Part shown: one piece after another, positions 35,458 to 44,264 of the stretch
How the letters are laid out: every line of letters starts with the position of its first letter
Numbering within the stretch: position 1 is the stretch's first letter
Origin: JBBQSN01 sp963825505
Lineage (GTDB): Bacteria > Actinomycetota > Actinomycetes > Actinomycetales > CAWJMD01
Assembly: GCA_963825505.1 (NCBI GenBank)
Contig: CAWGTL010000004.1
Span: 496,001 to 560,000, forward strand
Length of the DNA stretch: 64,000 nt
Reading direction: 5' to 3'
The notes under the pieces: model-generated
What the model saw: the letters and a program-made list of their open reading frames with translations, nothing else
Database searches by the model: none
Told to the model about the DNA's origin: nothing
Program-made: the position numbers and the translations under genes

Positions 35458-36366
35458 TCACTCCCGCAGGTCGGGCTCCAGGTAGATCACCCGGGCGATC
35501 GGCACGGCCTCGCGCACGCGCCGCTCCGCCCCGTCGATCGCGTCCGCCACCTGCGCCGCGGTCGCACCGGCGGGCACCGCGATCTTGGCGGCCACGAGCA
35601 GCTCCTCGGGGCCCAGGTGCAGCGTCTTCATGTGGATGATGCTGTCCACCCCGCCGCCGGGCAACGCCTTCTCGATCGCGCGGACGTTCTCGGGCGTCGC
35701 GCCCTCGCCGAGCAGCAGCGACTTCATCTCCACCGCCAGGATCGCGGCGATGACGATGAGGAGCACGCCGATGCAGGCGGTGCCGGCGGCGTCCCACAGG
35801 CCGTTGTCGGTGAGCAGGGTCAGGCTCACGCCGATCAGGGCCAGGACGAGGCCGACGAGCGCGCCGAGGTCCTCCAGCAGGATGACGGGGAGCTCGGGCT
35901 CCTTCGCGGTGCGGACGAAGCTCTTCCACGACTGCCCGCCGCGCACGTGGTTCGACTCGACGATCGCCGTGCGGAACGAGAAGGACTCCATCACGATCGC
36001 GGCGACCAGCACGACGACCGGCACCCAGTGCCAGGCCTCGATCGGGTGCGGGTCCTGGTACTTGTGCCAGGCCTCGTACAGCGCGAACAGGCCGCCGACG
36101 CTGAACAGCACGATCGAGACGATGAACGCGTAGACGTAGCGCTCCCGCCCGTACCCGAAGGGGTGCTCCGGCGTCGCCGCGCGCCGGGCCCTCTTGCCGC
36201 CCACGAGAAGGAGCACCTGGTTGCCCGAGTCGGCGACCGAGTGGATCGCCTCGGCCAGCATCGAGGACGACCCCGTCAGCACCCAGGCGACGAACTTGGT
36301 CACCGCGATCCCGAGATTGGCCACCAGGGCCGCCATGATCGCCTTCGTCCCACCACCGCTCGCCAT
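35458..36366 (-). CDS. Cation diffusion facilitator-family transporter
   Basis: 302-residue inner-membrane metal/proton antiporter. About six transmembrane helices; the TM2 metal site lies in SMLAEAIHSVADSGNQ (family HxxxD), and LLEDLGALVGLVLALIG in TM5 replaces HxxxD with ExxxA-like residues. The cytoplasmic C-terminal domain (VDSIIHMKTLHLGPEELLVA) is present. Substrate, likely Zn, Mn or Fe, is not determinable. ATG 36366 follows TAGGGT with a 7-base spacer. The gene lies alone between the PNPOx-like and SIS genes. Confidence 0.87.
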   Translation of the reverse strand: MASGGGTKAIMAALVANLGIAVTKFVAWVLTGSSSMLAEAIHSVADSGNQVLLLVGGKRARRAATPEHPFGYGRERYVYAFIVSIVLFSVGGLFALYEAWHKYQDPHPIEAWHWVPVVVLVAAIVMESFSFRTAIVESNHVRGGQSWKSFVRTAKEPELPVILLEDLGALVGLVLALIGVSLTLLTDNGLWDAAGTACIGVLLIVIAAILAVEMKSLLLGEGATPENVRAIEKALPGGGVDSIIHMKTLHLGPEELLVAAKIAVPAGATAAQVADAIDGAERRVREAVPIARVIYLEPDLRE

Positions 36367-36379
36367 GGCCGGAACCCTA
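36367..36379 (-). promoter_or_regulatory. Leaderless -10 box of the CDF gene
   Basis: Minus-strand TAGGGT (36374-36379), 7-base spacer, ATG 36366. Confidence 0.55.
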
Positions 36380-36404
36380 GAGGGTGCCCCCGCGGGCCCG
36401 CCTC

Positions 36405-37607
36405 TCAGCGCAGCGAGTCGCGCAGCTCCGCCACGTGCGGCGACACGGCCGGGTCGAGCCCGGTGGCCAGCGCGAGGTACGTGGCCGCGAAGTCGATCCG
36501 GGCCACCACCCGGGCGAACCGCTGCATCGGCGTCTCGGCCGGACCGGCCGACCGCTGCCGGCCGTCGTCGGCGTAGAGGTCGTCGTCGCCCAGCTCGGTG
36601 TGCGCGCGCACGTCGCTGACCCGCACCCCCGACCGCTCGGCCAGGTCGCGGACCGCACCGAAGCCGATGCCGTCGCCGACGTCGAGCAGGAGCAGCCGCA
36701 GCCGGGTGGCGGCCGGGCCGTCGAGGAAGGGGTCGGCGAAGACCTCGTCGGCGGGGTCGGACGCGAACGGCCCGCCGAAGGTGGCCACGACGTCGCCCGC
36801 GTCGTCCGGCAGCATGCCGTGCACCGCGGGCACCCGGGCCGTGCGGGCCAGCACCGAGGCGGCGCGCCGTCCGGCGACACCCGCCAGCGGGCTGTCGCCG
36901 AGGATCACCGGCACCGAGCCGTCGACCTCGAGCGCGAGCGCCTTGGCCGGGTTGACGAAGGACTCCGAGGACGGGCGGCACGCCTCGGCCTCGGCGTCGA
37001 GCGCGTCGGCGAGAGCAGCGAGGTCGTGCTCGCCGCCGGAGGCGTCGTCGGGCAGCAGGCCGAGCCGGTCGCAGGCCAGCAGGGGCGGGGTGAGCAGCGA
37101 CCACAGCGCGGTGCGCGAGGTGGGGGTGGTGGTGGCCGAGCGGTCCACCGGCAGCGGGACGTGCACGCCGCGGAACCGGCCGCTGACCTGCTCGAGCACC
37201 GACCCGGCCGCGCCGACGGTGAGGAGCTGGGCGCCGCGGCGACCGGCCTCGGTGGCCACGGCCACCGCGCCCTCGGCCCGGCCGGACAACGAGATGGCCA
37301 CGACGACGTCCATCGACCCGACCCACGACGGCAGCCGCGACCCGGACAGCGCCATCACCGGGACGGGGCCGGCGCCGCCCACGACCGCGGCGAGCGCGTC
37401 ACCGACCACCGCGGCGCCGCCGCGCGCGGCCACGACGACCGCGCGGGGGCGGGCCTTGTCGGACCAGCCGGGGGTGAGGGCCTCCTGGGTGAGGGCGAGG
37501 GCCTGACGCACCTGCGCCCCGGCGCCCGCGAGCGAGCGGAGCACGGAGCGGGGGTCGGCGGCCTCGAGGGCGGCGAGGTCGTCGAGGAGCTCCTCGTCGA
37601 GGGCCAC
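36405..37607 (-). CDS. SIS-domain phosphosugar-binding protein (TobH-like)
   Basis: 400-residue protein with a SIS fold related to phosphoglucose/phosphomannose isomerases. VVVAARGGAAVVGDALAAVV and MDVVVAISLSGRAEGAVAVA are the two sugar-phosphate-binding loops of the first SIS domain; a second half includes NPAKALALEVDGSVPVILGD. In mycobacteria its homologue lies in the mannose metabolism cluster with manA and manB, but no phosphomannomutase gene is present here. GTG 37607 begins two bases after the Trm112 stop, so both are cotranscribed. Confidence 0.82.
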   Translation of the reverse strand: MALDEELLDDLAALEAADPRSVLRSLAGAGAQVRQALALTQEALTPGWSDKARPRAVVVAARGGAAVVGDALAAVVGGAGPVPVMALSGSRLPSWVGSMDVVVAISLSGRAEGAVAVATEAGRRGAQLLTVGAAGSVLEQVSGRFRGVHVPLPVDRSATTTPTSRTALWSLLTPPLLACDRLGLLPDDASGGEHDLAALADALDAEAEACRPSSESFVNPAKALALEVDGSVPVILGDSPLAGVAGRRAASVLARTARVPAVHGMLPDDAGDVVATFGGPFASDPADEVFADPFLDGPAATRLRLLLLDVGDGIGFGAVRDLAERSGVRVSDVRAHTELGDDDLYADDGRQRSAGPAETPMQRFARVVARIDFAATYLALATGLDPAVSPHVAELRDSLR

Positions 37608-37609
37608 GG

Positions 37610-37816
37610 TCAGGCGCCCGGAGTGCGTGCCTCGTCGACCAGGAGGACGGGGACGCCGTCGTCGACGCGGTAGGCGAGCCCGCACGCCGGGTCCTGGCAG
37701 ACCAGCTCGGGGCCACCGTCGGGGCCGGTGCCGTCGGCGAGCTCGGAGCGGCACTGCGGGCAGCGGAGGATCTCGCGCAACCAGGGCTCGATCGCGGACG
37801 TCCCGGCCTGGGTCAT
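37610..37816 (-). CDS. Trm112-family zinc-binding protein
   Basis: 68-residue protein with ILRCPQCRSEL and a second Cys pair in LVCQDPACGLAYRVDDGVPV, the zinc-ribbon pattern of Trm112/YcaR. Eukaryotic Trm112 activates methyltransferases; bacterial members are often found next to sugar or lipid genes and their partners are unclear. ATG 37816 follows TAGTCT with a 6-base spacer. First gene of a two-gene unit with the SIS protein. Confidence 0.87.
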   Translation of the reverse strand: MTQAGTSAIEPWLREILRCPQCRSELADGTGPDGGPELVCQDPACGLAYRVDDGVPVLLVDEARTPGA

Positions 37817-37828
37817 GGACCCAGACTA
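37817..37828 (-). promoter_or_regulatory. Leaderless -10 box of the Trm112 gene
   Basis: Minus-strand TAGTCT (37823-37828), 6-base spacer, ATG 37816; located directly after the stop of the zinc-ribbon gene (37830). Confidence 0.55.
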
Positions 37829-37829
37829 G

Positions 37830-38093
37830 TCAGGCGGGCTTGCGGGTGCGGCCGAGCACGTCCTGGACGGACAGCGTCACGCCCTCGTGCTCCCAGCGCC
37901 GCGCCTCGCAGCCGCGGCAGGAGGTGAAGTCGACCGGGGTGCCGTCGGTGAGGCGCATCGCCAGCCGGGTCACCTGGTGCGAGCCGCAGGAGTGGCAGGT
38001 GCGCGCCTCGCGCACCTGGGTCAGCGAGCCGAGCGGGGCCATCGGAGCGGCGGCGCGGGTCCGGCGACGGGTGGCGGTGGCGGTGGCGGTCAT
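37830..38093 (-). CDS. Small zinc-ribbon protein
   Basis: 87-residue basic protein. Two Cys pairs, CHSCGSHQVTRLAMRLTDG and SCRGCEARRWEHEG, form a zinc ribbon in the style of actinobacterial transcription-associated or regulatory proteins. The N-terminus is Thr/Ala/Arg-rich and unstructured. Function unknown. ATG 38093 is the only suitable start. It stands where manB sits in mycobacteria. Confidence 0.7.
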   Translation of the reverse strand: MTATATATRRRTRAAAPMAPLGSLTQVREARTCHSCGSHQVTRLAMRLTDGTPVDFTSCRGCEARRWEHEGVTLSVQDVLGRTRKPA

Positions 38094-38299
38094 CTGCGGT
38101 ACACACCCTCTTCTGAGCCTTCACGAGCGGACGCAGACCTCATCGGCGATACGCGCAGATGGCTGAAGCGTCACCGATTCGCGGTAGGCCGAAAGGGTGC
38201 CCGCTCGGCGTGTCGTCGCTCGCTCGGCCTATCCACACCCCGATCCGGAACCTGCCACGTCACCGTCGGTGACGACCAGCCGGCGACAGACCGGACAGA

Positions 38300-38686
38300 T
38301 CAGACCTGGGGGTCGCGCAGCACCCGCAGGTGACCCCGGCGACCGACCTCCACGGCCGGTCCCGTCGGCGCCGTCGTGGTCGCCCCCGGACCGGCCTGGA
38401 CGGGGCGCGCGGCCTCGCGGACGGCGTCGGCCAGCGCGAGCAGGTCGTCGTCGCTCGGCTGGTAGTGCGTCTCGGACGGCGCCAGCCGCACGACCTCCCA
38501 CCCGCGTGGGGCGGTGAGGCGCTGGGAGTGGGCGGCGCACAGGTCGTAGCAGTGCGGCTCGGCCACCGTCGCCAGCGGCCCGAGGACCGCGGTGGAGTCG
38601 GAGTACACGTAGGTGAGGGTCGCCACGGCCGGCTGGGTGCAGCCGTTGCGGCTGCAGCGACGGACCCCGGGGCGCACGGTGCTCAC
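38300..38686 (-). CDS. DUF3499 family protein
   Basis: 128-residue protein of the actinobacterial DUF3499 family (Rv3258c type). Cys-based zinc site: RRCSRNGCTQPAVATLTYVY at the N-terminus and EPHCYDLCAAHSQRL later. Function unknown, but always near whiB2 and the zincin-fold gene. GTG 38686 follows TACCGT with a 6-base spacer. Its start and that of the divergent zincin-fold gene (38720) are only 33 bases apart, so the two promoters overlap. Confidence 0.87.
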   Translation of the reverse strand: MSTVRPGVRRCSRNGCTQPAVATLTYVYSDSTAVLGPLATVAEPHCYDLCAAHSQRLTAPRGWEVVRLAPSETHYQPSDDDLLALADAVREAARPVQAGPGATTTAPTGPAVEVGRRGHLRVLRDPQV

Positions 38687-38698
38687 CGCCGCACGGTA
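38687..38698 (-). promoter_or_regulatory. Leaderless -10 box of the DUF3499 gene
   Basis: Minus-strand TACCGT (38693-38698), 6-base spacer, GTG 38686. Interlocked with the divergent box at 38708. Confidence 0.55.
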
Positions 38699-38707
38699 GC
38701 CCCCGGA

Positions 38708-38719
38708 TAGCCTGCCGAC
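38708..38719 (+). promoter_or_regulatory. Leaderless -10 box of the zincin-fold gene
   Basis: TAGCCT (38708-38713), 6-base spacer, GTG 38720. Confidence 0.55.
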
Positions 38720-39148
38720 GTGCCCGCCACGCCGCCTCCCCGTCGCCGCGACCGCCGGGGCCGGGGCCTGCGCGGCGCCCTGATGCCGTCATCGGTGCCG
38801 GCCTCGCGGACGCGCGCCGAGCGCTTCGACGACCTCGTGCTCGACGCCGTCGACGACCTGGACCCACGCTGGCGCGAGCCGCTGGCGAAGGTGGAGGTCG
38901 CCGTCGAGGACGTGCCGCCGGCCGACCCCTCGCCGTGGGAGGCGGGCGAGGTGCCACTCGGCCGGGTGTTCCCGGCCGACCGCGGCCTGCCGGCCCGGGT
39001 GGTGGTGTACCGGCGACCGGTGGAGGCCAGGTCGCAGGGTCCGGCCGACCTCGCCGACCTGGTGCGCACCGTGGTGGTCGAGCAGCTCGCCCACGTGCTC
39101 GAGGTCAGCCCGCGCGAGCTCGACCCGGGGTACGAGGACCAGGGCTAG
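38720..39148 (+). CDS. Metallopeptidase-family (zincin-like fold) protein lacking HExxH
   Basis: 142-residue homologue of the gene next to whiB2 in mycobacteria (Rv3259), annotated as a metallopeptidase family. The place of the zincin motif reads VVVEQLAHVLEVSPRELDPG: the first catalytic His of HExxH is missing, so peptidase activity is unlikely without other changes. The N-terminus is Arg-rich (RRRDRRGRGLRG). GTG 38720 is supported by a -10 box. The stop shares CTAG (39145-39148) with the convergent DUF5719 gene. Confidence 0.8.
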   Translation: MPATPPPRRRDRRGRGLRGALMPSSVPASRTRAERFDDLVLDAVDDLDPRWREPLAKVEVAVEDVPPADPSPWEAGEVPLGRVFPADRGLPARVVVYRRPVEARSQGPADLADLVRTVVVEQLAHVLEVSPRELDPGYEDQG

Positions 39149-40644
39149 CGGAGCAGGTCCTCCGGGAGCGGGGCGACGGTGACCTCGTCGGTGGTCGGCG
39201 GCGGCACCTGCACCGGCACGACGGAGAAGAAGGTGTGCGGCCGACGTGGCTCGTCCTGCGACGTCAGCGCCAGGGCGGCGTGGACGACTCCGGAGGTGAC
39301 CACGAGCCGCACCGCGGCGACTCCCGGGTCGACCAGCGAGGTCTCCACCGCGCCGGGAGGAAGCACCACCTCCCGTTCGTCGTCGACGAGCTGCCCGGCG
39401 GCGTCGAGGTGCTGCACGGTGACGTCGGCACCGTCCTCGCTGGTGAGGCTGAGGAAGGTCCGCACCCCGACGGGTGCGGTCAGCGCCAGCGCCTGGTCCT
39501 CGATCGCCGGCGCCGGAACCGCCCACGCGCGCTCGGAGCGTCCCTCGTCGCGAGTCCAGGTCATCTGCACCGAGCCGAGCACCGGCACGTCCGACCCGAT
39601 GTGCACGGCGACGGCTCCGGTGGCCCCCGGGCCGGCGAGGTCCAGCGGCAGGTCGACCACCGAGCCGGGAGGAACCGTGACGACCGACTCACCGGTCGGC
39701 ACCAGCGCTCCGTCCGGCCCGCGGACCTGCCACCCGACCGCAGCGGTCTCGGTGCCCGGGTTGGCCAGGCGCAAGGCGATTGAGCGCCCGGCGGCGAGGA
39801 CGCCCGGCACGATCGAGGAGGTGCTCGGCTGCTGGGCCACCACCTGCTCGACACCCTGCGGTCGCACGCCTGCGATCTGGGTCTCCACCAGATGGGCGGC
39901 GACGTCCGCTCCCCGCGAGCTGACCCCGACAGCGAGGGTCGCCGTGGCAGGCAGCAGGCTCTCCAGCAGCACCTCCCGGCTGGTGCCGGCGGCGACGGCG
40001 AGGTCCTGACCTGCCGGCGGCCGCACGGCGCCGTCCGGTGTCAGCACGGTGAGGTCGACGGTGGCGGTGGTGCGCGAGGGGTTGGCCAGCACGATCCGGC
40101 CGCTGCGACCGGGCTCGACCGCACCGCCGACCAGCCAGCCGGTGTCGGCCGGCGCGGTGCAGGTGCTCGCCGCCAGACCGGCGAGGTCGCCGTCGTCGGT
40201 GCGGGTGAGCTGCAGGGCGGCCAGCAGCTGGGAGCGATCGGCCTCGACCGCGAAGGGCACCTCGGACCGGGTCGAGGTGGCCGCCAACGCAGGCGCGTCG
40301 ATGCTGACCTCCGCCGGCTCACCACCGTCGGGCGGCAGCGTGCGACCGGAGACCGTGGCGGCGCTTGTGGTGGCGAGAGATCGGGCGAGCGAGATCGAGG
40401 TGGTCTGACCCTCGGCCTGGAAGTCCTCGTCGGAGTCCGCCGAGCCCTCGCCGAGCAGCGGCCGCGGCGGGCAGACCAGGGTCGAGGGCACCTGGTCCAG
40501 ACCGATCTGGCTCGCGCCGGGCTGGTCGGCGGCGACCAGTCCGGCACCCGAGGCCAGCGCGGCGGGGTCGACCAGCCCCGCGGCGAGCGCACCCGTCGCC
40601 GCGACGGCCAGGGCGGTGGTGACGACGCGGCCGGCGAGGTTCAC
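39145..40644 (-). CDS. Secreted DUF5719-like protein
   Basis: 499-residue exported protein found after the large glycosyltransferase in many actinobacteria. An N-terminal helix VVTTALAVAATGALAAGLVD is the signal peptide or anchor. The remainder is a set of Ig-like beta domains; repeated phrases such as SGRIVLANPSRTTATVDLTV and LRLANPGTETAAVGWQVRG show internal duplication. Function unknown; its constant pairing with the glycosyltransferase suggests a cell-envelope role. GTG 40644 overlaps the upstream stop in GTGA. Confidence 0.75.
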   Translation of the reverse strand: MNLAGRVVTTALAVAATGALAAGLVDPAALASGAGLVAADQPGASQIGLDQVPSTLVCPPRPLLGEGSADSDEDFQAEGQTTSISLARSLATTSAATVSGRTLPPDGGEPAEVSIDAPALAATSTRSEVPFAVEADRSQLLAALQLTRTDDGDLAGLAASTCTAPADTGWLVGGAVEPGRSGRIVLANPSRTTATVDLTVLTPDGAVRPPAGQDLAVAAGTSREVLLESLLPATATLAVGVSSRGADVAAHLVETQIAGVRPQGVEQVVAQQPSTSSIVPGVLAAGRSIALRLANPGTETAAVGWQVRGPDGALVPTGESVVTVPPGSVVDLPLDLAGPGATGAVAVHIGSDVPVLGSVQMTWTRDEGRSERAWAVPAPAIEDQALALTAPVGVRTFLSLTSEDGADVTVQHLDAAGQLVDDEREVVLPPGAVETSLVDPGVAAVRLVVTSGVVHAALALTSQDEPRRPHTFFSVVPVQVPPPTTDEVTVAPLPEDLLR

Positions 40645-43600
40645 GACCGCCCTCTCGTCGGACGCACGGGCACCGCGAGCAGGGCAGTGACGAGGAGGAC
40701 GACGAGCTGCCAGCCCAGGACCACCGGCCCGGACGCCGGGCCCTGCCGGACGACGAGGTGCCCGTCTCCGGCGGGCAGCGTGAAGCCCTGCGCCCAGCCG
40801 TCGAGCAGCACCGGCTCCAGCGGGACGCCGTCGAGGGTGGCGGTCCAGGCCGGGTGGGCCCGCTCGGCGAGGGCGAGCACCCGGCCCGCATCGCCGTCGG
40901 GCAACCGGGTGTCGACCTCGCGCTCGAGCGAAGGCAGGGCGGCCCACGTCCCGTCGGCGGCATCGAGCACCCGCACCGCTGCCGGCCGGTCCGGCGCCGA
41001 GGCAGACGCGCCCGACGCAGGCTGCACCCGCCACGCCCGCGACGCCGGGGTCTCCCCGGCGGACGTCAGGCCCTCGACGGCGTCCAGCCGTCCCGCCACG
41101 GCGACCGATCCCGGGTCGTCGGGCCCGTCGGGCAGCAGGAGCACGACCGCCCCGACCCCGAACGGCGCCAACGCGATCCGGGCGTCGCCGCGCCCGGTGA
41201 CGAGGTTGCCGACCGCGAGGTCGAGGGCGGCCGTGGCCGGGTCGTCCGCGGCCGGGCGGTAGGTCTGGCGCACCTGGGCGGCGGCGGCCGCGCGGTCGAG
41301 GGCGGGCCCGGTGCCCCGCACCACGGCCACCTCGAGCGCCGGGAGACCGTCGGGCCCGGTGGCCCCCTGCCCGGCCTGCACCACCAGCGAGCGGACCTGG
41401 TCGGGGGAGGTCGCGGCATCGGCGACCACGGCGGGGACGACGCGGCCGGTGCGGCGCTCGAGGTCGCCGGCGGCCGGGGCGCGCACCTGGTCGGCCACCC
41501 AGGCGGTGGTGGCGGCCACCGGGGCCAGGACGAGCAGGACGAGGGCCACGGGCGTGCCGACCCGCAGGGCGGTCCGGGCGCGGCTCGCAGCGGCCGCGGG
41601 GTCGGGGGGCCCGCCCAGCCCCGCGAGCCCGGCGACCAGGAGGCCGAGCAGCGCCAGGCTGGTGCCCGGTCCGGCCCAGCCGGTGACGGGCTCGCCGTCG
41701 GCACCCACGCCCACCACGACCGCGGCGGCCACGACGGCGGCGACCGTGCCGAGCAGGGTCACCACCAGGCCCGTGCGCACCGCCAGACCGCGGCGGTCGG
41801 CGGTCCAGGACCGGCCGAGCGCGACGACCCCCAGGACGACCGGCGCGGCACCCACCAGCAGGACCAGGAAGGACGGCAGCCCGGCCGCGACGAGCGCTCC
41901 GGGCGCCGGGGTCGACGGCCAGCCCAGCAGCACCTGCCACGCGGCCGGCGGGGTGGAGGCGGCCGGGGTGCCGGGCGAGGCGAGCAGCACGGCGGGGAGG
42001 CGGACGGCCTCACCCAGGGTGGGTAGCAGCAGCACCGCAGACGGCACGGCGACCAGGGCGGGCGCCAGCCGGACCGAGCCGATCGCCGCGGCGAGGCCCG
42101 CGAGGGCAGCGGGCACGAGCAGGACGGGGGCCCCGGTGACCACCGGCACGAGGGCGAGGGCGGCGCCGGCGGACCACGCCCACGCGAGCCGGCGGTGCGG
42201 GGTGCCGGCACCGTGCGCGAGCAGGCGCGCGGCCACCGGGAGGGCCACGTGCGCCATCACCGCGCCGTACCGGCCGGCCGAGGTCGACAGCAGCAGGACG
42301 GGGGCGGCCGCCCAGGCGAGCGCGGCGAGCGCCCGCCACCACGGCGAGCGGGTGAGGGCGCCCGCGCCCCACCAGGCCGTGAGCGCCGCCAGCGGCGGGC
42401 TCGCGAGGAGCAGGACCGTGACCGCGAGCGCCGGCGAGGTGAAGGGCAGCGACACCGCCAGCAGCGGCCAGAGCGCGGCGTCGGCCGCCCCGGGCGAGCC
42501 GAGGCCGGCCGGCACCCAGTCGGCGGCGAGCGCGTCGACGAGGGACCCGAGCGCGCCCGGCACCGGCGGCAGCGCCGCCGACGACACCGAGCCGGGGCCG
42601 ATCAGCCGCCACAGCGCCAGTGCGGAGGCGGCGCCGAGCACGAGCGCGAGGGTGGCCGGGCCGGCGATCCGGCCGCGGCCGTCGTCGGCCGGGAGCATCC
42701 GGACACCGACCGGGTCGACCAGCGCGCGCCGCGCGCCGGGACGGCCGTCCGCCGACCCGCCCGGGCGGGTGCGGTGCCAGCGGTCGCGGTGCCAGCGCCA
42801 GGTCTCGCGACGATCGGCGAGCAGCGGCTGCAGCTGGGAGCGCCGCACCACGGCGGTGCGGCGGGCCGCCCGCCGCGCCCGCCAGACCAGGTCGGGGCGC
42901 AGCAGCGCCGCCATCACCTGCCGGGCAGCGCGCAGGCCCGAGCGAGGCTCCTTGGCGGCCAGGCCGAGCAGCACCCGCACGAGCGCACCGAGCAGGAGCT
43001 GGGCGGCGACGAGCGGGAGGGCGAGCGGAGCGGCGCCGGTGAGCCGCAGGTGCGCGGTGCTGCGGCGGTCGGTGGGAGCGGTCGTGCCGTCGGCGGCGGG
43101 GCGGACCATCACCGCGCCGGGGACCACCTCGACCCGGTGGCCGGCCAGCCGCGCGCGGCGGCACAGGTCGACCTCGGCGCCGGTGCGCCCCGGGGCGAGC
43201 AGCGCGGCGTCCGGCCCGCCCAGGGACTGCCAGGTGCCGGCGTGCACGAGCATGCCGCCCAGGCCGACGGCGAGCACGTCGCTGGTGGCGTCGCGCTGGC
43301 CCTGGTCGACCTCGCCGGCGTCGATCCGGGTCAGCCGCCGGCCGCCGCGGGTCGTGGTGAAGCCGGCGTCGACGAGCACCGAGCCGTCGGGGCCGCCGCG
43401 GTGCTTGGCACCGACCACGCGGACGTTGTCGCTGCGGCGGACGCGGTCGACCAGTCGCTCCAGCGCGCGCATCGACGGCCGCTCGCGGTCGTCGAGCACC
43501 CAGACCCAGTCGCTGGTCGTGGCGTCCTCGCCGTCGGACGCCGCCCCCGGGTGCAGGCCGGCGGCGCCGCGGTGCACCAGCGCCGCGGTGACGGCGTCGG

Positions 43601-43889
43601 CGAGGGTCGCCGACGGCGCGAGCCGCAGCACCTCGTCGGCGTGCGCCCGCAGCATGTCCGAGACCCGCTCGCCGGCCTCGCCGTCCTCGCCGGCGTCGAC
43701 GCCCACGAGGACGTCGGGCCGCACGGTCTGGGCCGCGACGGCGGCGAGCACGGCGGCCAGGTGCTCGGGATCGCGGCCGTGCACCACGGCGACCACGCGG
43801 GGTCGGCCGGGGTGGCGCCTGCCGGCGATCGGCGGACGTGCGGCCGCGGCGGGGACCCGCTCGATCCGCAGGTCCTGGTCCAGGGACAA
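40641..43889 (-). CDS. Large membrane glycosyltransferase (GT2 domain plus many TM segments)
   Basis: 1082-residue membrane protein. The N-terminal third is a GT-A glycosyltransferase: RVVAVVHGRDPEHLAAVLAA, DWVWVLDDRERPSMRALERL (DD metal motif) and LAVGLGGMLVHAGTWQSLGG. From about residue 290 some 12-14 hydrophobic segments follow, then an extracytoplasmic region and a last TM near 1055. The architecture suggests transfer of a sugar to a lipid-linked or secreted acceptor. The start appears to be TTG 43889, three bases after the whiB stop, indicating a whiB-GT-DUF5719 operon. Acceptor unknown. Confidence 0.82.
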   Translation of the reverse strand: MSLDQDLRIERVPAAAARPPIAGRRHPGRPRVVAVVHGRDPEHLAAVLAAVAAQTVRPDVLVGVDAGEDGEAGERVSDMLRAHADEVLRLAPSATLADAVTAALVHRGAAGLHPGAASDGEDATTSDWVWVLDDRERPSMRALERLVDRVRRSDNVRVVGAKHRGGPDGSVLVDAGFTTTRGGRRLTRIDAGEVDQGQRDATSDVLAVGLGGMLVHAGTWQSLGGPDAALLAPGRTGAEVDLCRRARLAGHRVEVVPGAVMVRPAADGTTAPTDRRSTAHLRLTGAAPLALPLVAAQLLLGALVRVLLGLAAKEPRSGLRAARQVMAALLRPDLVWRARRAARRTAVVRRSQLQPLLADRRETWRWHRDRWHRTRPGGSADGRPGARRALVDPVGVRMLPADDGRGRIAGPATLALVLGAASALALWRLIGPGSVSSAALPPVPGALGSLVDALAADWVPAGLGSPGAADAALWPLLAVSLPFTSPALAVTVLLLASPPLAALTAWWGAGALTRSPWWRALAALAWAAAPVLLLSTSAGRYGAVMAHVALPVAARLLAHGAGTPHRRLAWAWSAGAALALVPVVTGAPVLLVPAALAGLAAAIGSVRLAPALVAVPSAVLLLPTLGEAVRLPAVLLASPGTPAASTPPAAWQVLLGWPSTPAPGALVAAGLPSFLVLLVGAAPVVLGVVALGRSWTADRRGLAVRTGLVVTLLGTVAAVVAAAVVVGVGADGEPVTGWAGPGTSLALLGLLVAGLAGLGGPPDPAAAASRARTALRVGTPVALVLLVLAPVAATTAWVADQVRAPAAGDLERRTGRVVPAVVADAATSPDQVRSLVVQAGQGATGPDGLPALEVAVVRGTGPALDRAAAAAQVRQTYRPAADDPATAALDLAVGNLVTGRGDARIALAPFGVGAVVLLLPDGPDDPGSVAVAGRLDAVEGLTSAGETPASRAWRVQPASGASASAPDRPAAVRVLDAADGTWAALPSLEREVDTRLPDGDAGRVLALAERAHPAWTATLDGVPLEPVLLDGWAQGFTLPAGDGHLVVRQGPASGPVVLGWQLVVLLVTALLAVPVRPTRGRS

Positions 43890-43892
43890 GGG

Positions 43893-44192
43893 TTAGACGG
43901 CCTGCTTCTTCAGGCGCCGGCGCTCGCGCTCGGACAGCCCGCCCCAGATGCCGAACCGCTCGTCGTTCGCGAGGGCGTACTCCAGGCACTGCGAGCGCAC
44001 CTCGCACCCGACGCAGACCTTCTTGGCCTCACGGGTGGAGCCGCCCTTCTCGGGGAAGAACGCCTCCGGGTCGGTCTGCGCGCACAGGGCCCGCTCCTGC
44101 CAGCCGAGCGCGCCCTCGTCCCCCTCCTCGAGCTCCCAGCCTCGCTGGGACGGGACCAACGACAGCACTGCGAATTCGTCCATGGCTCCCAT
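43893..44192 (-). CDS. whiB2: WhiB-family Fe-S transcription factor (WhiB2/WhmD-like)
   Basis: 99-residue [4Fe-4S]-binding regulator. The four Cys are Cys37, Cys60, Cys63 and Cys69 (pattern C-x22-C-x2-C-x5-C), followed by GIWGG (81-85) and a basic C-terminal end RERRRLKK. The position beside fbiA and the glycosyltransferase is that of WhiB2/WhmD, which controls septation and division in mycobacteria and Streptomyces. ATG 44192 has AGAGG seven bases upstream; ATG 44183 is an alternative. Unlike most genes here it has a real leader of about 65 bases. Confidence 0.92.
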   Translation of the reverse strand: MGAMDEFAVLSLVPSQRGWELEEGDEGALGWQERALCAQTDPEAFFPEKGGSTREAKKVCVGCEVRSQCLEYALANDERFGIWGGLSERERRRLKKQAV

Positions 44193-44264
44193 GCCTCGAC
44201 CTCTTTCCGGTGGTTCCCCGGTGATGCCGCCACCGGCCGCGATGCGGTGGACGACACTGGTGGA

